The notes: generated by a model from the sequence alone, not told the origin. A stretch of DNA of 53,688 bases from Treponema sp. (GCA_022510865.1 JAFLSQ010000013.1:1-53688), one strand, 5' to 3'; positions 1 through 9,554 are shown, numbered from the stretch's first letter. Numbers and translations are program-made.

Positions 1-1
1 T

Positions 2-394
2 AACCCACCAAAGTATATAAATAATCAGGCTGCTGTAGTATTTCTTGCTGAAGACAATGAATGGGTTGGTAAGGCTGGAGACAAAGTTACAGTTACCATC
101 GTTGCAACAGCGGATGTTGCTCCATCAATATCGGACAAGAAAACGCTCGGTGGTTCATTGGTGGATTGTACCGAAGCTGCTGGATGGTGGAATGAATTAG
201 TAGGTGGCTTTGTCGGTGATAAGGAAATCGTGGCTGAGGAAGAAACTTATGTATTTTCCTTTACTCTTACAGATGATGCCTCATCTGCTAAACCAGATGC
301 CTGTAAACTGATTCTTGCTTTTGGTGATAAAGACAATAATCAGGCAACACCCGTAACCCTCAAAGTAAAATCATTCGATGTAAAATTTGAATAA
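2..394 (+). CDS. hypothetical protein, 5' end outside window
   Basis: The reading frame is open from base 2 to the stop at 394, giving 130 residues of a C-terminal end; the start lies upstream of the window. The fragment is rich in beta-forming and small polar residues (for example VTVTIVATADVAPS and TPVTLKVKSFDVKFE), contains a WW pair, and ends with alternating hydrophobic residues, which looks like a beta-sandwich domain. I do not recognise the family. The codons are more AT-rich than those of the genes that follow. A strong hairpin terminator lies 16 bases after the stop. An internal ATG or GTG in the same frame (around 158) could be mistaken for a start, but the frame continues upstream without a stop. 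Confidence 0.6.
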   Translation, partial: NPPKYINNQAAVVFLAEDNEWVGKAGDKVTVTIVATADVAPSISDKKTLGGSLVDCTEAAGWWNELVGGFVGDKEIVAEEETYVFSFTLTDDASSAKPDACKLILAFGDKDNNQATPVTLKVKSFDVKFE

Positions 395-410
395 ATCACG
401 CTGAAACTAA

Positions 411-436
411 AAAGCCCCTCCTTGCGGAGGGGCTTT
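411..436. terminator. bidirectional rho-independent terminator
   Basis: An 11-bp perfect stem (AAAGCCCCTCC at 411-421 pairing with GGAGGGGCTTT at 426-436) closes a 4-base loop. It sits between two convergent genes ending at 394 (+) and 483 (-). The A/T ends give a short U-run on either strand, so it can serve both. Confidence 0.85.
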
Positions 437-482
437 CTCATCGTGCGAAGCCGTCACTGTTTTGGGTGGCGGCTGTCTGATT

Positions 483-3179
483 TTAGAAATCCTTCGCTTT
501 TTTTATCTCTTTTATCTCATAACTGTATTTATGGTCGTTGATTGTGAACTCGACTTTTGAGCCAACTTTCTTGTCCAGAATCGCGTTTCCGAACGGCGAC
601 ATATATGAGATGATGTTGTTGTCCGGGTCAGACTCCCACGGCCCCAGGATTGTGTAAGTCTCATCCTTGCCGGTGTCGGTGTTCTTGAGCGTCACTTCCG
701 TTGCAAAAGACACAACCGCGGTGGTACTCGTCGTCGGGTCAAACACGACAGCGCGCGAAAGCTCCTCCTGCAGCCTTGCCAGAGTGAGCTGCAGGTAGTG
801 CTGCTGCTCGCGGGCCGCCTTGTACTCCGCGTTCTCCTTAAGGTCGCCCTTTGCCCTTGCGTCCGCCACGTCCTTGGCGTTCGCCGGAAGCTCGATGTTC
901 TGGATTCTCTCGGCCTCGGCCTTCTTCTCCTCCAGTTTCTTTGAGGTGACAATCATGCCTTTTGGCTGCGATGCCTTCTCCTCCGAAACGCGGAACTTGA
1001 ATTCCGGATATTTCTCCAGAATCCTGTTTCTAACCTGCTGTTTGTATGAGGGGTCAATATCGGCAATGTCATCAATCAGCGTGTACATTTTTTTCACGCA
1101 GGCCTCGTCATTCTGGAACATGAAGTTGAAAAGGTTGTCGTTCTTGAACAGAAGCTCTGTCGCGTTCCTGTTGATTTTCTTGTTCTCGGTTGTGTTCACG
1201 TGGTTGTTAATCTCGCGGAACGTCAGCTCGATTATGTTTATGAGGGTGATGAGCTGCTTCTCGTAGGACACTCCCGCGTCCTTGAACCATTTCTCGCCCT
1301 GGCAGTCGCGGAAGAAGAAAATGACTGTCTCGCGGTAATCCTTGAATTTCTCGAAGCTCTCGCGCACAAGATTCTGGATGTCGTCGGCAAAGCCTTTGTC
1401 AACAAGGTCGTCCAGAAGCCTCTTGTCCAGAACCGTCGGGAACAGCCCGATGTAATGCTTGTTCCAGTCCGGCAGCATTTTTATGTCAACAAGGAAATCC
1501 TCACGCAGATGCGTGTTCTTTGAGTCCTTCAGCTCCGTGTAAATCTCACGCGGATTCTCAATCCTCCTGTAGATTTCCGCGAATGTCTCGTGCACCGGAT
1601 AGTCGAACTGCTTGTCAACCGCGCCTAGGTATTTGACAAGCAGATATGATGACAGCACGTGCTCGTCCACGCGGTTTATGTTCTTCAGGAAGCCGGTGAA
1701 ATACGCGAACATCTCCGTGAAAAGCTCGCTTGCCTTGTCCGTCTCATCGCTCTCGAAGAATTTCATGAGGATGTCGGCGCGGGCAAAGAAATCTTTCTGC
1801 GCCTTGAACTCGTTCGAGAGTTTCTCCTCAATGCTGATGTTTCCGTCGCGGACTGTGTACATTGAGATGTCGTTCGGGTTCACGCCGAATTTCGAGCTGG
1901 ACTCAAGGATTCGCTTCGCCGCGCTGCTCCATGAAGTCCACTCGCCGGGAGTGAGCACGCTCGGCACAAGCTCCGCTTTAATCCGCTTGAAGTCGCAGTT
2001 GTTGTCGTGGCTTTTTATGATTGTCTCAAGCGCCCATTCCTTGTCATCTTTTATCATCTTTGCAAGCTCTTTGGGCTGTTTTGTGGCCTTAAGCACCCAG
2101 ATGTGGTCTTTTGAGAGCGGTTTGAGCGCAGTGACTGCCATGGAAAGCTTCATCTCGCGCACTCCGGTCACTTTTCCGAAGTTGATTGTGAGGGTGTCCT
2201 TCTCCAGCTTTGTGATGATTCCCACGCCCCAGTTGCGGTGGAAGACAAAGCTCTTCCTGTCAAACGAGATGTGCTTCTCAAAATCGTTGATTGCCTCAAA
2301 AACGTTCCTGTAGCTCTGCGTCAGGTTCGAGTTGCGGATGTAATCCTCCAGATGGCTGTGCCCCGCATATTTTCCGCGGAAACAGTCGGTAATCTCCTTG
2401 CGCGCCCATGCGTCCTTCTGGTCAACCTCCAAATTCTGCTTTAATATCAGGATTGCGGTGTCCCATTTCTGGTTCTCCTTGTACCATCCGTAAAGCTCCT
2501 GCATCAGCGTCGTAGTCCTGATGTCGCCCATCGTCTTGGAGACTTTTCTGCGGAGCATCTGGAAAAAGTCGAATTCCTCCGGGATTTTCTGGACGAGCTT
2601 TGACCAGACTTCCTTGCTCGCGTTGTAGTTGTTCTGGTTTATGTAGCGCAGGATTGCCTTCTTGTAATAGCTGATTGCATTATCCTTGTCGCCGGCCTCA
2701 TCGTAATGCTCTGCAAGGGCCTTGGCAAGGTCAGCCTCCTCAAAGTCAATCTTCACGAGCTTGGCGTAAAGTTCCCACTGCTTGTCGTCGTTCTCTGATT
2801 TGTAGCTTTCGGCAAGAGTCCTCAGCGCGAATTTGTTGTTCGGGTCATCGGCAAGGATGCTGTCGCAGAGATACGTGACGATGTTCTCCTTGTGATTTTT
2901 CTGGAAAATATCGACAAGAGACATCAATGACGAGTTGTCAAGCGTGCCTTTCTGCAGGTCAAGGATTCCGCAGATATACAGCGCGATTATGCTGTCTTTT
3001 GTGTGGGAAAGATGCTCCTCGCAGACCCTGTGGATGTCATCAACGCAGTTCTCGTTTCTTGCCTGCTCGACGATGTTAGACAGCTCCTTCAAATCATTCT
3101 GCGTGTAATTGCTGATTGTTGCGCGTGTCCATGTCTCTTCTTTGAGCCTGTCCTGAACGGACTGAATTAAATCTGCCAT
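483..3179 (-). CDS. greA: GreA-family transcript cleavage factor with long TPR-like N-terminal region
   Basis: The C-terminal ~160 residues are a GreA protein: a coiled coil carrying the acidic-tip signature GDLKENAEYKAARE, then the FKBP-like domain ending in KYSYEIKEIKKA. GreA rescues backtracked RNA polymerase by stimulating transcript cleavage. The other ~740 residues are helical TPR-like repeats with a middle segment HRNWGVGIITKLE that resembles a small SH3/CarD-like domain. At 898 residues it is over five times the usual GreA length (~160); such giant versions are known in Treponema. I chose the ATG at 3179 because GGGAG lies about eight bases upstream and the protein then begins MADLIQSVQDRL; a longer frame to 3278 adds 33 residues with no family character. 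It lies downstream of a TPR gene on the same strand. Confidence 0.88.
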   Translation of the reverse strand: MADLIQSVQDRLKEETWTRATISNYTQNDLKELSNIVEQARNENCVDDIHRVCEEHLSHTKDSIIALYICGILDLQKGTLDNSSLMSLVDIFQKNHKENIVTYLCDSILADDPNNKFALRTLAESYKSENDDKQWELYAKLVKIDFEEADLAKALAEHYDEAGDKDNAISYYKKAILRYINQNNYNASKEVWSKLVQKIPEEFDFFQMLRRKVSKTMGDIRTTTLMQELYGWYKENQKWDTAILILKQNLEVDQKDAWARKEITDCFRGKYAGHSHLEDYIRNSNLTQSYRNVFEAINDFEKHISFDRKSFVFHRNWGVGIITKLEKDTLTINFGKVTGVREMKLSMAVTALKPLSKDHIWVLKATKQPKELAKMIKDDKEWALETIIKSHDNNCDFKRIKAELVPSVLTPGEWTSWSSAAKRILESSSKFGVNPNDISMYTVRDGNISIEEKLSNEFKAQKDFFARADILMKFFESDETDKASELFTEMFAYFTGFLKNINRVDEHVLSSYLLVKYLGAVDKQFDYPVHETFAEIYRRIENPREIYTELKDSKNTHLREDFLVDIKMLPDWNKHYIGLFPTVLDKRLLDDLVDKGFADDIQNLVRESFEKFKDYRETVIFFFRDCQGEKWFKDAGVSYEKQLITLINIIELTFREINNHVNTTENKKINRNATELLFKNDNLFNFMFQNDEACVKKMYTLIDDIADIDPSYKQQVRNRILEKYPEFKFRVSEEKASQPKGMIVTSKKLEEKKAEAERIQNIELPANAKDVADARAKGDLKENAEYKAAREQQHYLQLTLARLQEELSRAVVFDPTTSTTAVVSFATEVTLKNTDTGKDETYTILGPWESDPDNNIISYMSPFGNAILDKKVGSKVEFTINDHKYSYEIKEIKKAKDF

Positions 3180-3284
3180 TTTTGTACTCCCGTAAAAGCC
3201 AGCTAGAAAATCGGTTTCTCTCTGGGTAGCGCATCCGTTTTGGCTGGAGCGCGGTTGAAATAAAAGCCTGCTACGCACGCTTTT

Positions 3285-4217
3285 TCAGCTGATGTACGCC
3301 TGATACACCGCCGAATCCATAATCTTGATTTTCAGTAATATCTCACTGCACTTTGCGCTGTCCTCATTAACCAGCGTGTAGTGATCCATAAGCCTGAAAT
3401 AACAGTTCAGGAGCCGCGGCACAAGGATTTCCATGTTGCAGGAAGGGTCTTTGTACTCGCTCTCCTTCGCATAAATTTCTTTTCTGAGCTTAACCACGTC
3501 CTGCGGCGTAAGCTCTTTTTTTATATTGAGCACTCCGTTCAGAACTCCGTACACCGGAATCCAGTACTGGAGCGATTTCCCGGAATGTTTTTTATCCTCA
3601 GTAATCTTAATCAGGCACTTAATCAGCTCCGAATCAAGAAAACCTAGGTCTATGGACTCCGGATCCATGTAGAAAGCCTCCCTGAAAAGCAGCTTTCCGT
3701 ATCTGTCATCCCCGCACAAAGAGCAGCAGTCCGCAAGCTCTGCAAGGACCGAGGACAAGTTCGGGTAAATCCTGTTCGCGTCCATCAGAAAAGAGCGCGC
3801 CATGTCAAAATTCCCCAGTTTCTTGTGGCAGATTCCCGCCCTCTTGTATATCTCGGCCTTCTGGTACGGCTCTTTCTCGTCCATCAACTCTGTGAAGCGT
3901 TCCAGCGCCTTTGTGAAAAATCCGCGTTGGACAGCCACCAGCGCAGGCTCGTAGCGGTCCTTGTCCCGGGAGATGTAGGTGAGGAAGCTCTTCCATTCCT
4001 GCAAAAGCCCCTCGTTCTTCTCGTAGGAGTCCTCGGTGCCGCGCATCCGCTTTATGGAATCAATCCAGAAAATGCAGCACTTGTTCGTGAAAATAAGCTC
4101 CTTGCTGTCCAAATCGCTTTCAAAGAGAGTGCTGATTATTTTCTGTGCCTCAAAGGGATTCCCCTGCCTCAGGAATTCAAGGACATCCCCCATCCTCGCC
4201 TCTGTCTGAATTTCCAT
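3285..4217 (-). CDS. TPR-like hypothetical protein
   Basis: 310 residues, almost entirely helical, with TPR-like stretches (for example AEIYKRAGICHKKLGNFDMARSF and ADCCSLCGDDRYGKLLFREAFY around residues 130-190). No signal peptide or membrane segment is visible, so it is probably cytoplasmic. It precedes the long greA-like gene on the same strand with a ~105-base gap, suggesting co-transcription and perhaps a role linked to that protein. The start at 4217 has AGAAGAAG just upstream; an internal ATG at 4193 preceded by GAGGCGAGG is an alternative. A good sigma70 promoter lies at 4234-4261. The exact function is unknown. Confidence 0.7.
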   Translation of the reverse strand: MEIQTEARMGDVLEFLRQGNPFEAQKIISTLFESDLDSKELIFTNKCCIFWIDSIKRMRGTEDSYEKNEGLLQEWKSFLTYISRDKDRYEPALVAVQRGFFTKALERFTELMDEKEPYQKAEIYKRAGICHKKLGNFDMARSFLMDANRIYPNLSSVLAELADCCSLCGDDRYGKLLFREAFYMDPESIDLGFLDSELIKCLIKITEDKKHSGKSLQYWIPVYGVLNGVLNIKKELTPQDVVKLRKEIYAKESEYKDPSCNMEILVPRLLNCYFRLMDHYTLVNEDSAKCSEILLKIKIMDSAVYQAYIS

Positions 4218-4233
4218 ACTGACTTCTTCTGAT

Positions 4234-4261
4234 TTTATACAATCTTAGCCCACTTAGTCAA
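4234..4261 (-). promoter_or_regulatory. sigma70 promoter for the TPR/greA-like pair
   Basis: Reading the minus strand, TTGACT (4261-4256) is followed after 16 bases by TATAAA (4239-4234), 17-22 bases before the ATG at 4217. This gives a short leader carrying an AGAAG ribosome-binding site, in contrast to the leaderless starts elsewhere in the window. Confidence 0.6.
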
Positions 4262-4394
4262 TAAAGATTATTTAAAATTGGAAAAATGAGACAAAACTTA
4301 TACAGCGAAAGCGGTGATATGTCAAGCACTTTTTTTCATAAATTTTTTATGATTTGATTTCTTCCCGATTGTCTAAGCATTTGCATTTTGTTAC

Positions 4395-4400
4395 TATAAA
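4395..4400 (+). promoter_or_regulatory. -10 element predicting leaderless rpe mRNA
   Basis: TATAAA ends exactly six bases before the rpe ATG at 4407, so transcription should begin at or next to the start codon. No Shine-Dalgarno sequence is present. A -35-like TTGTCT lies at 4369-4374; it is 17 bases from the overlapping hexamer TACTAT (4392-4397), so the exact -10 register is uncertain. Confidence 0.5.
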
Positions 4401-4406
4401 TGCCAA

Positions 4407-5039
4407 ATGAAAACTCCTATTTTGGCACCTTCGCTTCTTTCCGCCGATTTCTCTAACCTGGAGGCGGCGGTCAGGCAGATTGAGAAAAACAACGGCTCGG
4501 CAATCCACATTGATGTGATGGACGGCCGCTTTGTTCCTGAAATCACTTACGGGCATCCTGTAGTCCGCTCCATCAGAAAACTCACGGATTTGCCGTTCGA
4601 CGTGCATCTGATGGTGGAGCGCCCCGAGAATCAGATTGAAAGTTTCATCAATGCCGGCGCGGACTGGCTCACTTTCCATTTTGAGGCGACGCCTCACGCG
4701 CACAGGCTTGTCCAGATGATTCACGAGCGCGGAAAAAAGGCGGGCATCGCGATTTGTCCCGCTACTCCTGTCACAGCACTGTCGGAAATCGCAGAATATG
4801 CCGATATTATACTGGTGATGTCTGTCAATCCCGGGTGGGGAGGGCAGTCGCTCATTCCGTCCTGCGTGGACAAGATTGCCGCGCTCAAAGAGATGCGGGA
4901 GGCGGGCAACGGCTCGTTCCTCATTTCTGTTGACGGAGGCGTGAACAGAGAGACTGTCGCCGGTGTTCTGGCTGCCGGCGCGGACGTGGTTGTATCAGGC
5001 TCATCTTTCTTTAACGGCAGTTTAAAATGGGACTGCTGA
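4407..5039 (+). CDS. rpe: ribulose-phosphate 3-epimerase
   Basis: Interconverts D-ribulose 5-phosphate and D-xylulose 5-phosphate in the pentose phosphate pathway. The 210-residue TIM-barrel protein shows the family motifs in order: APSLLSADF at the N-terminus, HIDVMDGRFVP (metal ligands H and D), PFDVHLMVERP, VMSVNPGWGGQ and VDGGVN near the C-terminus (metal/phosphate site). Length is slightly short of the usual ~220, with the last helix trimmed. There is no Shine-Dalgarno; the start codon follows a -10 hexamer by six bases. It is the first gene of a plus-strand run that continues with exported TPR proteins. Confidence 0.93.
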   Translation: MKTPILAPSLLSADFSNLEAAVRQIEKNNGSAIHIDVMDGRFVPEITYGHPVVRSIRKLTDLPFDVHLMVERPENQIESFINAGADWLTFHFEATPHAHRLVQMIHERGKKAGIAICPATPVTALSEIAEYADIILVMSVNPGWGGQSLIPSCVDKIAALKEMREAGNGSFLISVDGGVNRETVAGVLAAGADVVVSGSSFFNGSLKWDC

Positions 5040-5069
5040 TTTTCGCGTTTTTTGGAGAAGCAAGCTGGT

Positions 5070-5954
5070 ATGAAGAGAATTCTGACGATTTTACTGTTTT
5101 CTGTGACTTTGATTTTCGGTGCGACAGCCTCGGAGTCCGCTACGGCGGCTTTTGTTGAGGGCTGCCGCTTTTATTCGGAAGGCGAGTGGGCATCCGCAAG
5201 AATGCTCCTTAAAAAAGCGGTGGGCTATCCCGAGAACATAAACCCGGATGTCTATTATATGCTAATCGCCGCAGAGATTTATGACGGGGATTTCCGCGGC
5301 GCTCTGGATGACAGCAACGTTTATCTGGATGTTTTCCCCGATTCCCTTTATGTGCCCAACATCAGTTTCCACAAGGGGCTCGCGCTCTACAATCTTGGCG
5401 AGTACGAGAAGTCGGTCATCGCGCTGAGCGATTTCTGCCATCAGTTTGAGGACAGCGAGCTTTACTCATCGGCGCTTTTCTACATAGGCGAGTCGCTGTT
5501 CGCGTCATATCAGTATGATGAGGCGGCTGATATTTTTGAGAGGATTGTCCGCGAATTCCCCGATGCTCCGAAGGCGGCCGCGGCGCAGTACCGCATCGAG
5601 TCAATTCTGCAGCGCGCGCGCGAGGAGAAACTGCTTTATCTTTTGAGGCAGACCGGCGAGGAATATCTTGCCGCAAAAGAGGATTATGAGAGGCAGCTTA
5701 GGATGTATAAACCTGATTCTGCGGATGTTGCGCGCCCGAGACCTGCCGAGGAGGCATCCCGAAATGAGGAGCTTGAGCGTCAGATTGTGAGCCTTGAGAG
5801 CCAGCTTTCCACAAGGACGGATGACGATGCTTTTGGCGGTCAGAATCCGGATGATTTTGCTGACTCTGAGGTTTACGATGACGCAAAAGAGCAGATAAGA
5901 ATGCTTAAAGAGAAGGCTTTGCAGGCGCAGAGAATACTTGAGGGCAGGCAGTAG
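5070..5954 (+). CDS. exported TPR protein with C-terminal coiled coil
   Basis: The N-terminus (MKRILTILLFSVTLIFGATASES) is a Sec signal peptide. The mature part has about four TPR-type repeats (residues ~30-190, for example FHKGLALYNLGEYEKSVIALS and ALFYIGESLFASYQYDEAADIF), resembling the periplasmic CpoB/BamD-like repeat proteins. It is followed by a charged coiled coil (NEELERQIVSLESQLS and KEQIRMLKEKALQAQRI). I chose the ATG at 5070 over an in-frame TTG at 5052 because it gives a proper signal peptide; GGAGAAG lies upstream. It probably acts in the periplasm as a scaffold. Partners are unknown; the next two genes are close on the same strand. Confidence 0.72.
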   Translation: MKRILTILLFSVTLIFGATASESATAAFVEGCRFYSEGEWASARMLLKKAVGYPENINPDVYYMLIAAEIYDGDFRGALDDSNVYLDVFPDSLYVPNISFHKGLALYNLGEYEKSVIALSDFCHQFEDSELYSSALFYIGESLFASYQYDEAADIFERIVREFPDAPKAAAAQYRIESILQRAREEKLLYLLRQTGEEYLAAKEDYERQLRMYKPDSADVARPRPAEEASRNEELERQIVSLESQLSTRTDDDAFGGQNPDDFADSEVYDDAKEQIRMLKEKALQAQRILEGRQ

Positions 5955-5975
5955 CGCAAGGAGGATTTTGATATT

Positions 5976-7205
5976 ATGAAGAAGATTTTGACTGGGGCGG
6001 CCGCGTTTGTTTTGTGCTTCATGCCTTTTTTCGCGCAGGATAATCTGGCCGCGGCCTCTGCGCAGGCGGATGAATACACCGGATGGGTTGAGGGCACATC
6101 AAAAGAGCTGAGCGTGAGAAGCGGGGCGGTGCAAATCCGCGTGAAACCGAACCTTGGGACGTTCAATTTTTCTGTCCTTAACGAGAATGACAAGTATGTT
6201 CCGGTTCTCTCAACGGCGAACGAGTACGCGTCATCGGGATTTTTCCTGAAAGCCGGAAAAAAACGCTACAGGCTCATAGCGGACAAAAGCGTCCGTCCTG
6301 CGGTGGCAAAACTTCCCGGTGGATTTAACATCACTTATTTTGTCGCAAAAACGGCCGAGGTCTCAGTGAATTTCGAGACATTGCGGAGCAATCCCGAAAG
6401 CGACGTTGACATGATAAAAATCTCGGCGTCTATGAGAAACACCGGCGACAGGACTGATGATTACGCGCTTAGGCTTGTGCTCGACACGATTCTTGGTGAG
6501 AGCGCGGATTATCATTTTTTTGGAGCGGACAGTTCGCCAATCAAGAGCGAGGCACTTTATCGTTCTTTGAAAAAGGACCAGAGGTGGGTCTACTCAAAAA
6601 ATGCAAACGGCGCGATGCAGGTGCTTTTTGACGGCGCGGACATCACAGAGCCTGAGCTTGTCGCGCTTGCGAATTACTCCACTTTGGACAAGGCGACGTG
6701 GGAGCCGGACATGAAAGTTTTCAGGACTTTTGACACCGTGCTCTCCTACAAAAATTCCGCAATCGGGATTAACTGGCCTTCTGTGCGCCTGAGACCCGGT
6801 CAGAGCGCGTCATGTGTGATTTACATCGCCCTTGCGTCTGACGGAAATCTGCCGAAGGGCGAGCTTTTTGTTGACGGAGACTCCGATTCCTGGAGCGCAG
6901 CCGACCTTGAGCTTGAGCGCGAGTTCGTGGCGGCCGCGGAGAGCACAGCGGAGAACGTCCAGGAAGGCCCCGTTGAAATCCAGATGGATGAACCTGCCGC
7001 TCCGAAAGCTGAGTTTGAGGTCAGGCGGGATGTTCCGTTCACTGTGAACTCAATCTCAAAAGAGCATCTTACTCTGGAATATGTTCAGAATTTGATTGAC
7101 AGAATTTCTGCATTAGAGGAAAATAGTGCTGCTGTGAACCGCAGAGAAATCCTCCAGCTGAATGCGGAGCTTGACGCGATTCTTTCGGTTCTGAGACAGC
7201 TGTGA
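5976..7205 (+). CDS. exported hypothetical protein (treponeme type)
   Basis: 409 residues with a signal peptide (MKKILTGAAAFVLCFMPFFAQ). The body is mainly beta-strand up to about residue 320 (for example VQIRVKPNLGTFNFSVLN, a likely beta-sandwich), then an acidic linker and a C-terminal helical stretch (LTLEYVQNLIDRISALEENS) that may form a coiled coil. AAGGAGG precedes the start. I do not recognise the family. The gene lies between two TPR genes with gaps of 21 and 3 bases, so the three probably form an operon acting at the cell envelope. Confidence 0.65.
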   Translation: MKKILTGAAAFVLCFMPFFAQDNLAAASAQADEYTGWVEGTSKELSVRSGAVQIRVKPNLGTFNFSVLNENDKYVPVLSTANEYASSGFFLKAGKKRYRLIADKSVRPAVAKLPGGFNITYFVAKTAEVSVNFETLRSNPESDVDMIKISASMRNTGDRTDDYALRLVLDTILGESADYHFFGADSSPIKSEALYRSLKKDQRWVYSKNANGAMQVLFDGADITEPELVALANYSTLDKATWEPDMKVFRTFDTVLSYKNSAIGINWPSVRLRPGQSASCVIYIALASDGNLPKGELFVDGDSDSWSAADLELEREFVAAAESTAENVQEGPVEIQMDEPAAPKAEFEVRRDVPFTVNSISKEHLTLEYVQNLIDRISALEENSAAVNRREILQLNAELDAILSVLRQL

Positions 7206-7208
7206 TTT

Positions 7209-8300
7209 ATGGCAAAAGATGCGCTCACTCTGGCATGGAAAGATATGCGCCGCCGTCACTTTGCCACGGCGATACAACGTCTGGAATCCAAGTCGGAGAT
7301 TTACGAGGACAATTTTGAGTATTATCTTATTCTCGGCATAGCCTGCCTTTATGTGGGTGATGTGGGCGCCGCGTCCTCGTATTTGCAGATGGCGCGCAGA
7401 ATCAGGCTGACCGACACACGGCTTCTTCTTGCTCAGGCCGCCATTTTCCTGCGCCGCGGAGATTCCGCGCGGGCAATCCAGTATTATCTGGAAATCAAGG
7501 AGAACGATCCGGGGAACAAGACTGCGGACGCGGCCCTGTCGTTCATCCGCGTTCATGGCGATTATGACACAATCTGCCGCTGGGTTGACACCGGGCGAAT
7601 CGAGCAGTTTTATCCGCCGCTTGGCTTTAATCCCGATAAGGTTGCCATAATCGCGGCTCCGTTCCTGGCGTGTCTTCTTGGCGCGGCTGTTGTGCTCTTC
7701 GCGTTCAACCGCGGCCGGCATTATTCCGCGGTGCGCGCGGACATCGCTCAGCTGGAGCTTTCTGGTGACGAGCGTTCTGAGGCAAAAGAGCGGGATCTTA
7801 CGAATCAGACATATAAATACATACTTTCGGACAGGGAAATCATAAGAAAATATAATGATGCGCTGCGGTATTTCCAGCAGCACCGCGATAATGCCGCGCA
7901 GACGCAGATAAACACGATTTTGAATTCCGATGCCTCAATCTCAATCAAACAGAAATCGCGGATGCTGGCTGGCTATCTTGAGGCTCCTGATTTTGACAGC
8001 ATAAGGGATGTCCCGTCATATTCTGCTGTCTCTGCCGACCCTGCCTTGTACATCGACTGCTGGGTGGACTGGGGCGGAAAAATCTCCAATGTCGTGAATT
8101 ATGATAACGGAAGCTTTTCCTGCGACCTGCTTGTGGGCGACGAGACGCTCTCGAACTACGAGGGCGCGGTGACAGTCCGCTTTCCGTCGCCAAGGAATTA
8201 TGACGGCAGCAGTTATGTGAAAATTCTGGCGCAGGTTGTGTCTGATGGCGGGCAGTGGTATCTGCGGGGCACGTCTGTTTTCCAGAATGTGAAAAAATAA
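7209..8300 (+). CDS. TPR protein with a single transmembrane segment
   Basis: 363 residues. The N-terminal ~130 residues are TPR repeats (YYLILGIACLYVGDVGAASSYLQMARRI and LLLAQAAIFLRRGDSARAIQYYLEI). One membrane helix follows at about 155-175 (VAIIAAPFLACLLGAAVVLFAF). A helical region and a beta-rich C-terminal domain (residues ~270-360) come next. With the TPRs before the membrane helix and no signal peptide, the TPR part is probably cytoplasmic and the C-terminal domain periplasmic. It follows the previous exported protein by three bases. Function unknown. Confidence 0.65.
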   Translation: MAKDALTLAWKDMRRRHFATAIQRLESKSEIYEDNFEYYLILGIACLYVGDVGAASSYLQMARRIRLTDTRLLLAQAAIFLRRGDSARAIQYYLEIKENDPGNKTADAALSFIRVHGDYDTICRWVDTGRIEQFYPPLGFNPDKVAIIAAPFLACLLGAAVVLFAFNRGRHYSAVRADIAQLELSGDERSEAKERDLTNQTYKYILSDREIIRKYNDALRYFQQHRDNAAQTQINTILNSDASISIKQKSRMLAGYLEAPDFDSIRDVPSYSAVSADPALYIDCWVDWGGKISNVVNYDNGSFSCDLLVGDETLSNYEGAVTVRFPSPRNYDGSSYVKILAQVVSDGGQWYLRGTSVFQNVKK

Positions 8301-8324
8301 AAAACTGATTTTTTTCCGCAAAAA

Positions 8325-8371
8325 TTGGTAAAAATAATCAAAGTGAAGCCATAATATATATGGGAGGAAGG
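8325..8371 (+). promoter_or_regulatory. possible recA promoter and ribosome-binding site
   Basis: TTGGTA (8325-8330) and CATAAT (8350-8355) form a weak promoter candidate with a long 19-base spacer. A strong Shine-Dalgarno GGGAGGAAGG (8362-8371) precedes the recA ATG at 8379, so recA is clearly a leadered gene. I see no LexA-type palindrome. Confidence 0.35.
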
Positions 8372-8378
8372 TGGCTAT

Positions 8379-9545
8379 ATGTCGAATGTTGGTTCTGCTT
8401 CGATGGACACATCGGAAAAAATGAAGGCGTTGGAGGCGGCCCGTCTGCAAATCGAAAAACAGTTCGGACAGGGCGCGATTATGAAACTTGGCGACAAGGC
8501 GGATGCCGCCGGAATCGAGGTGATTCCGTCCGGCTCAATCCTGCTTGACGAGGCTCTTGGAATCGGCGGGTACCCCAAAGGCCGCGTGATAGAGATGTAC
8601 GGCCCTGAAAGCTCCGGAAAGACGACTCTCGCGCTGCACGCAATCGCTGAGTCGCAGAGGCTTGGCGGAGTTGCGGCTTTTGTTGACGCGGAACATGCGC
8701 TTGACCCAGTTTACGCGAAAAACCTTGGTGTGAACATCGATGAGCTTTGGGTGTCTCAGCCTGATACCGGCGAGCAGGCCCTGGAAATCACTGAGAATCT
8801 TGTGCGCAGCGGCGCGGTTGATATTGTTGTCGTTGACTCGGTTGCGGCTCTGACTCCGGAAAAAGAGATTGAGGGCGAGATGGGCGATGCTGTGATGGGA
8901 ATGCAGGCAAGGCTTATGAGCCAGGCACTCAGGAAACTCACGGCGGTAATCGGAAAATCAAACTGCATTGTGATTTTCATAAACCAGATCCGAATGAAAA
9001 TCGGCGTGATGTTCGGCAATCCCGAGACGACCACTGGCGGTCAGGCGTTGAAATTCTATTCCTCGGTGCGCCTTGAAATCAGAAGGATTGAGACAATCGA
9101 CGGGAAAGGCGATGAGGATGCGCTCGGAAACCGGGTGCGCGTGAAAATCGTGAAGAACAAGGTTGCTCCGCCGTTCAGAAAATGCGAGCTGGACATTTAT
9201 TTTGGCAAGGGAATCTCATCTTCGGCGAGCCTGCTTGATTCCGCCGTTAAGCACGGCATTATCGACAAGCGTGGCGCGTGGTATAATATGGGCGAGGAGA
9301 AAATCGGGCAGGGCAAGGAGAATACCGTGCGCTTCATCGAGGAGCACCCCGAGATTGCCGCGGACATCGAGAAGAAAATCAGGGAGATTGTTTTTCCCGG
9401 GCAGGTTCTGAAAGACAAGGACGGCAATGCGGTTGACAAGAAAAAGGCAGTGAAATCAGGTGATTCTGCTTCCGCGAAGGCATCCGCCGCCGCGAAGCCC
9501 GCTGCGCCGGATGCTCCTGCGACCAATGCCGACGCGCTTTTTTAA
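8379..9545 (+). CDS. recA: recombinase RecA
   Basis: ATP-dependent DNA strand exchange protein that drives homologous recombination and activates damage responses. 388 residues, full length. The Walker A loop [10 protein letters not shown] is near residue 70, the Walker B region [11 protein letters not shown] follows, and the DNA-binding loops are represented by [22 protein letters not shown] (start) and [19 protein letters not shown] (start). The C-terminal tail is Ala/Pro/Lys-rich and ends DALF. A near-consensus ribosome-binding site fixes the start. folK follows after nine bases. Confidence 0.98.
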   Translation: MSNVGSASMDTSEKMKALEAARLQIEKQFGQGAIMKLGDKADAAGIEVIPSGSILLDEALGIGGYPKGRVIEMYGPESSGKTTLALHAIAESQRLGGVAAFVDAEHALDPVYAKNLGVNIDELWVSQPDTGEQALEITENLVRSGAVDIVVVDSVAALTPEKEIEGEMGDAVMGMQARLMSQALRKLTAVIGKSNCIVIFINQIRMKIGVMFGNPETTTGGQALKFYSSVRLEIRRIETIDGKGDEDALGNRVRVKIVKNKVAPPFRKCELDIYFGKGISSSASLLDSAVKHGIIDKRGAWYNMGEEKIGQGKENTVRFIEEHPEIAADIEKKIREIVFPGQVLKDKDGNAVDKKKAVKSGDSASAKASAAAKPAAPDAPATNADALF

Positions 9546-9554
9546 GGACGTTCT

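Noticed and set aside
3180..3278. 33-residue N-terminal extension of the greA-like protein
   Set aside because: No ribosome-binding site and no family character; GGGAG precedes the ATG at 3179.
8301..8378. LexA box upstream of recA
   Set aside because: No palindrome of known LexA type could be seen in the recA upstream region.
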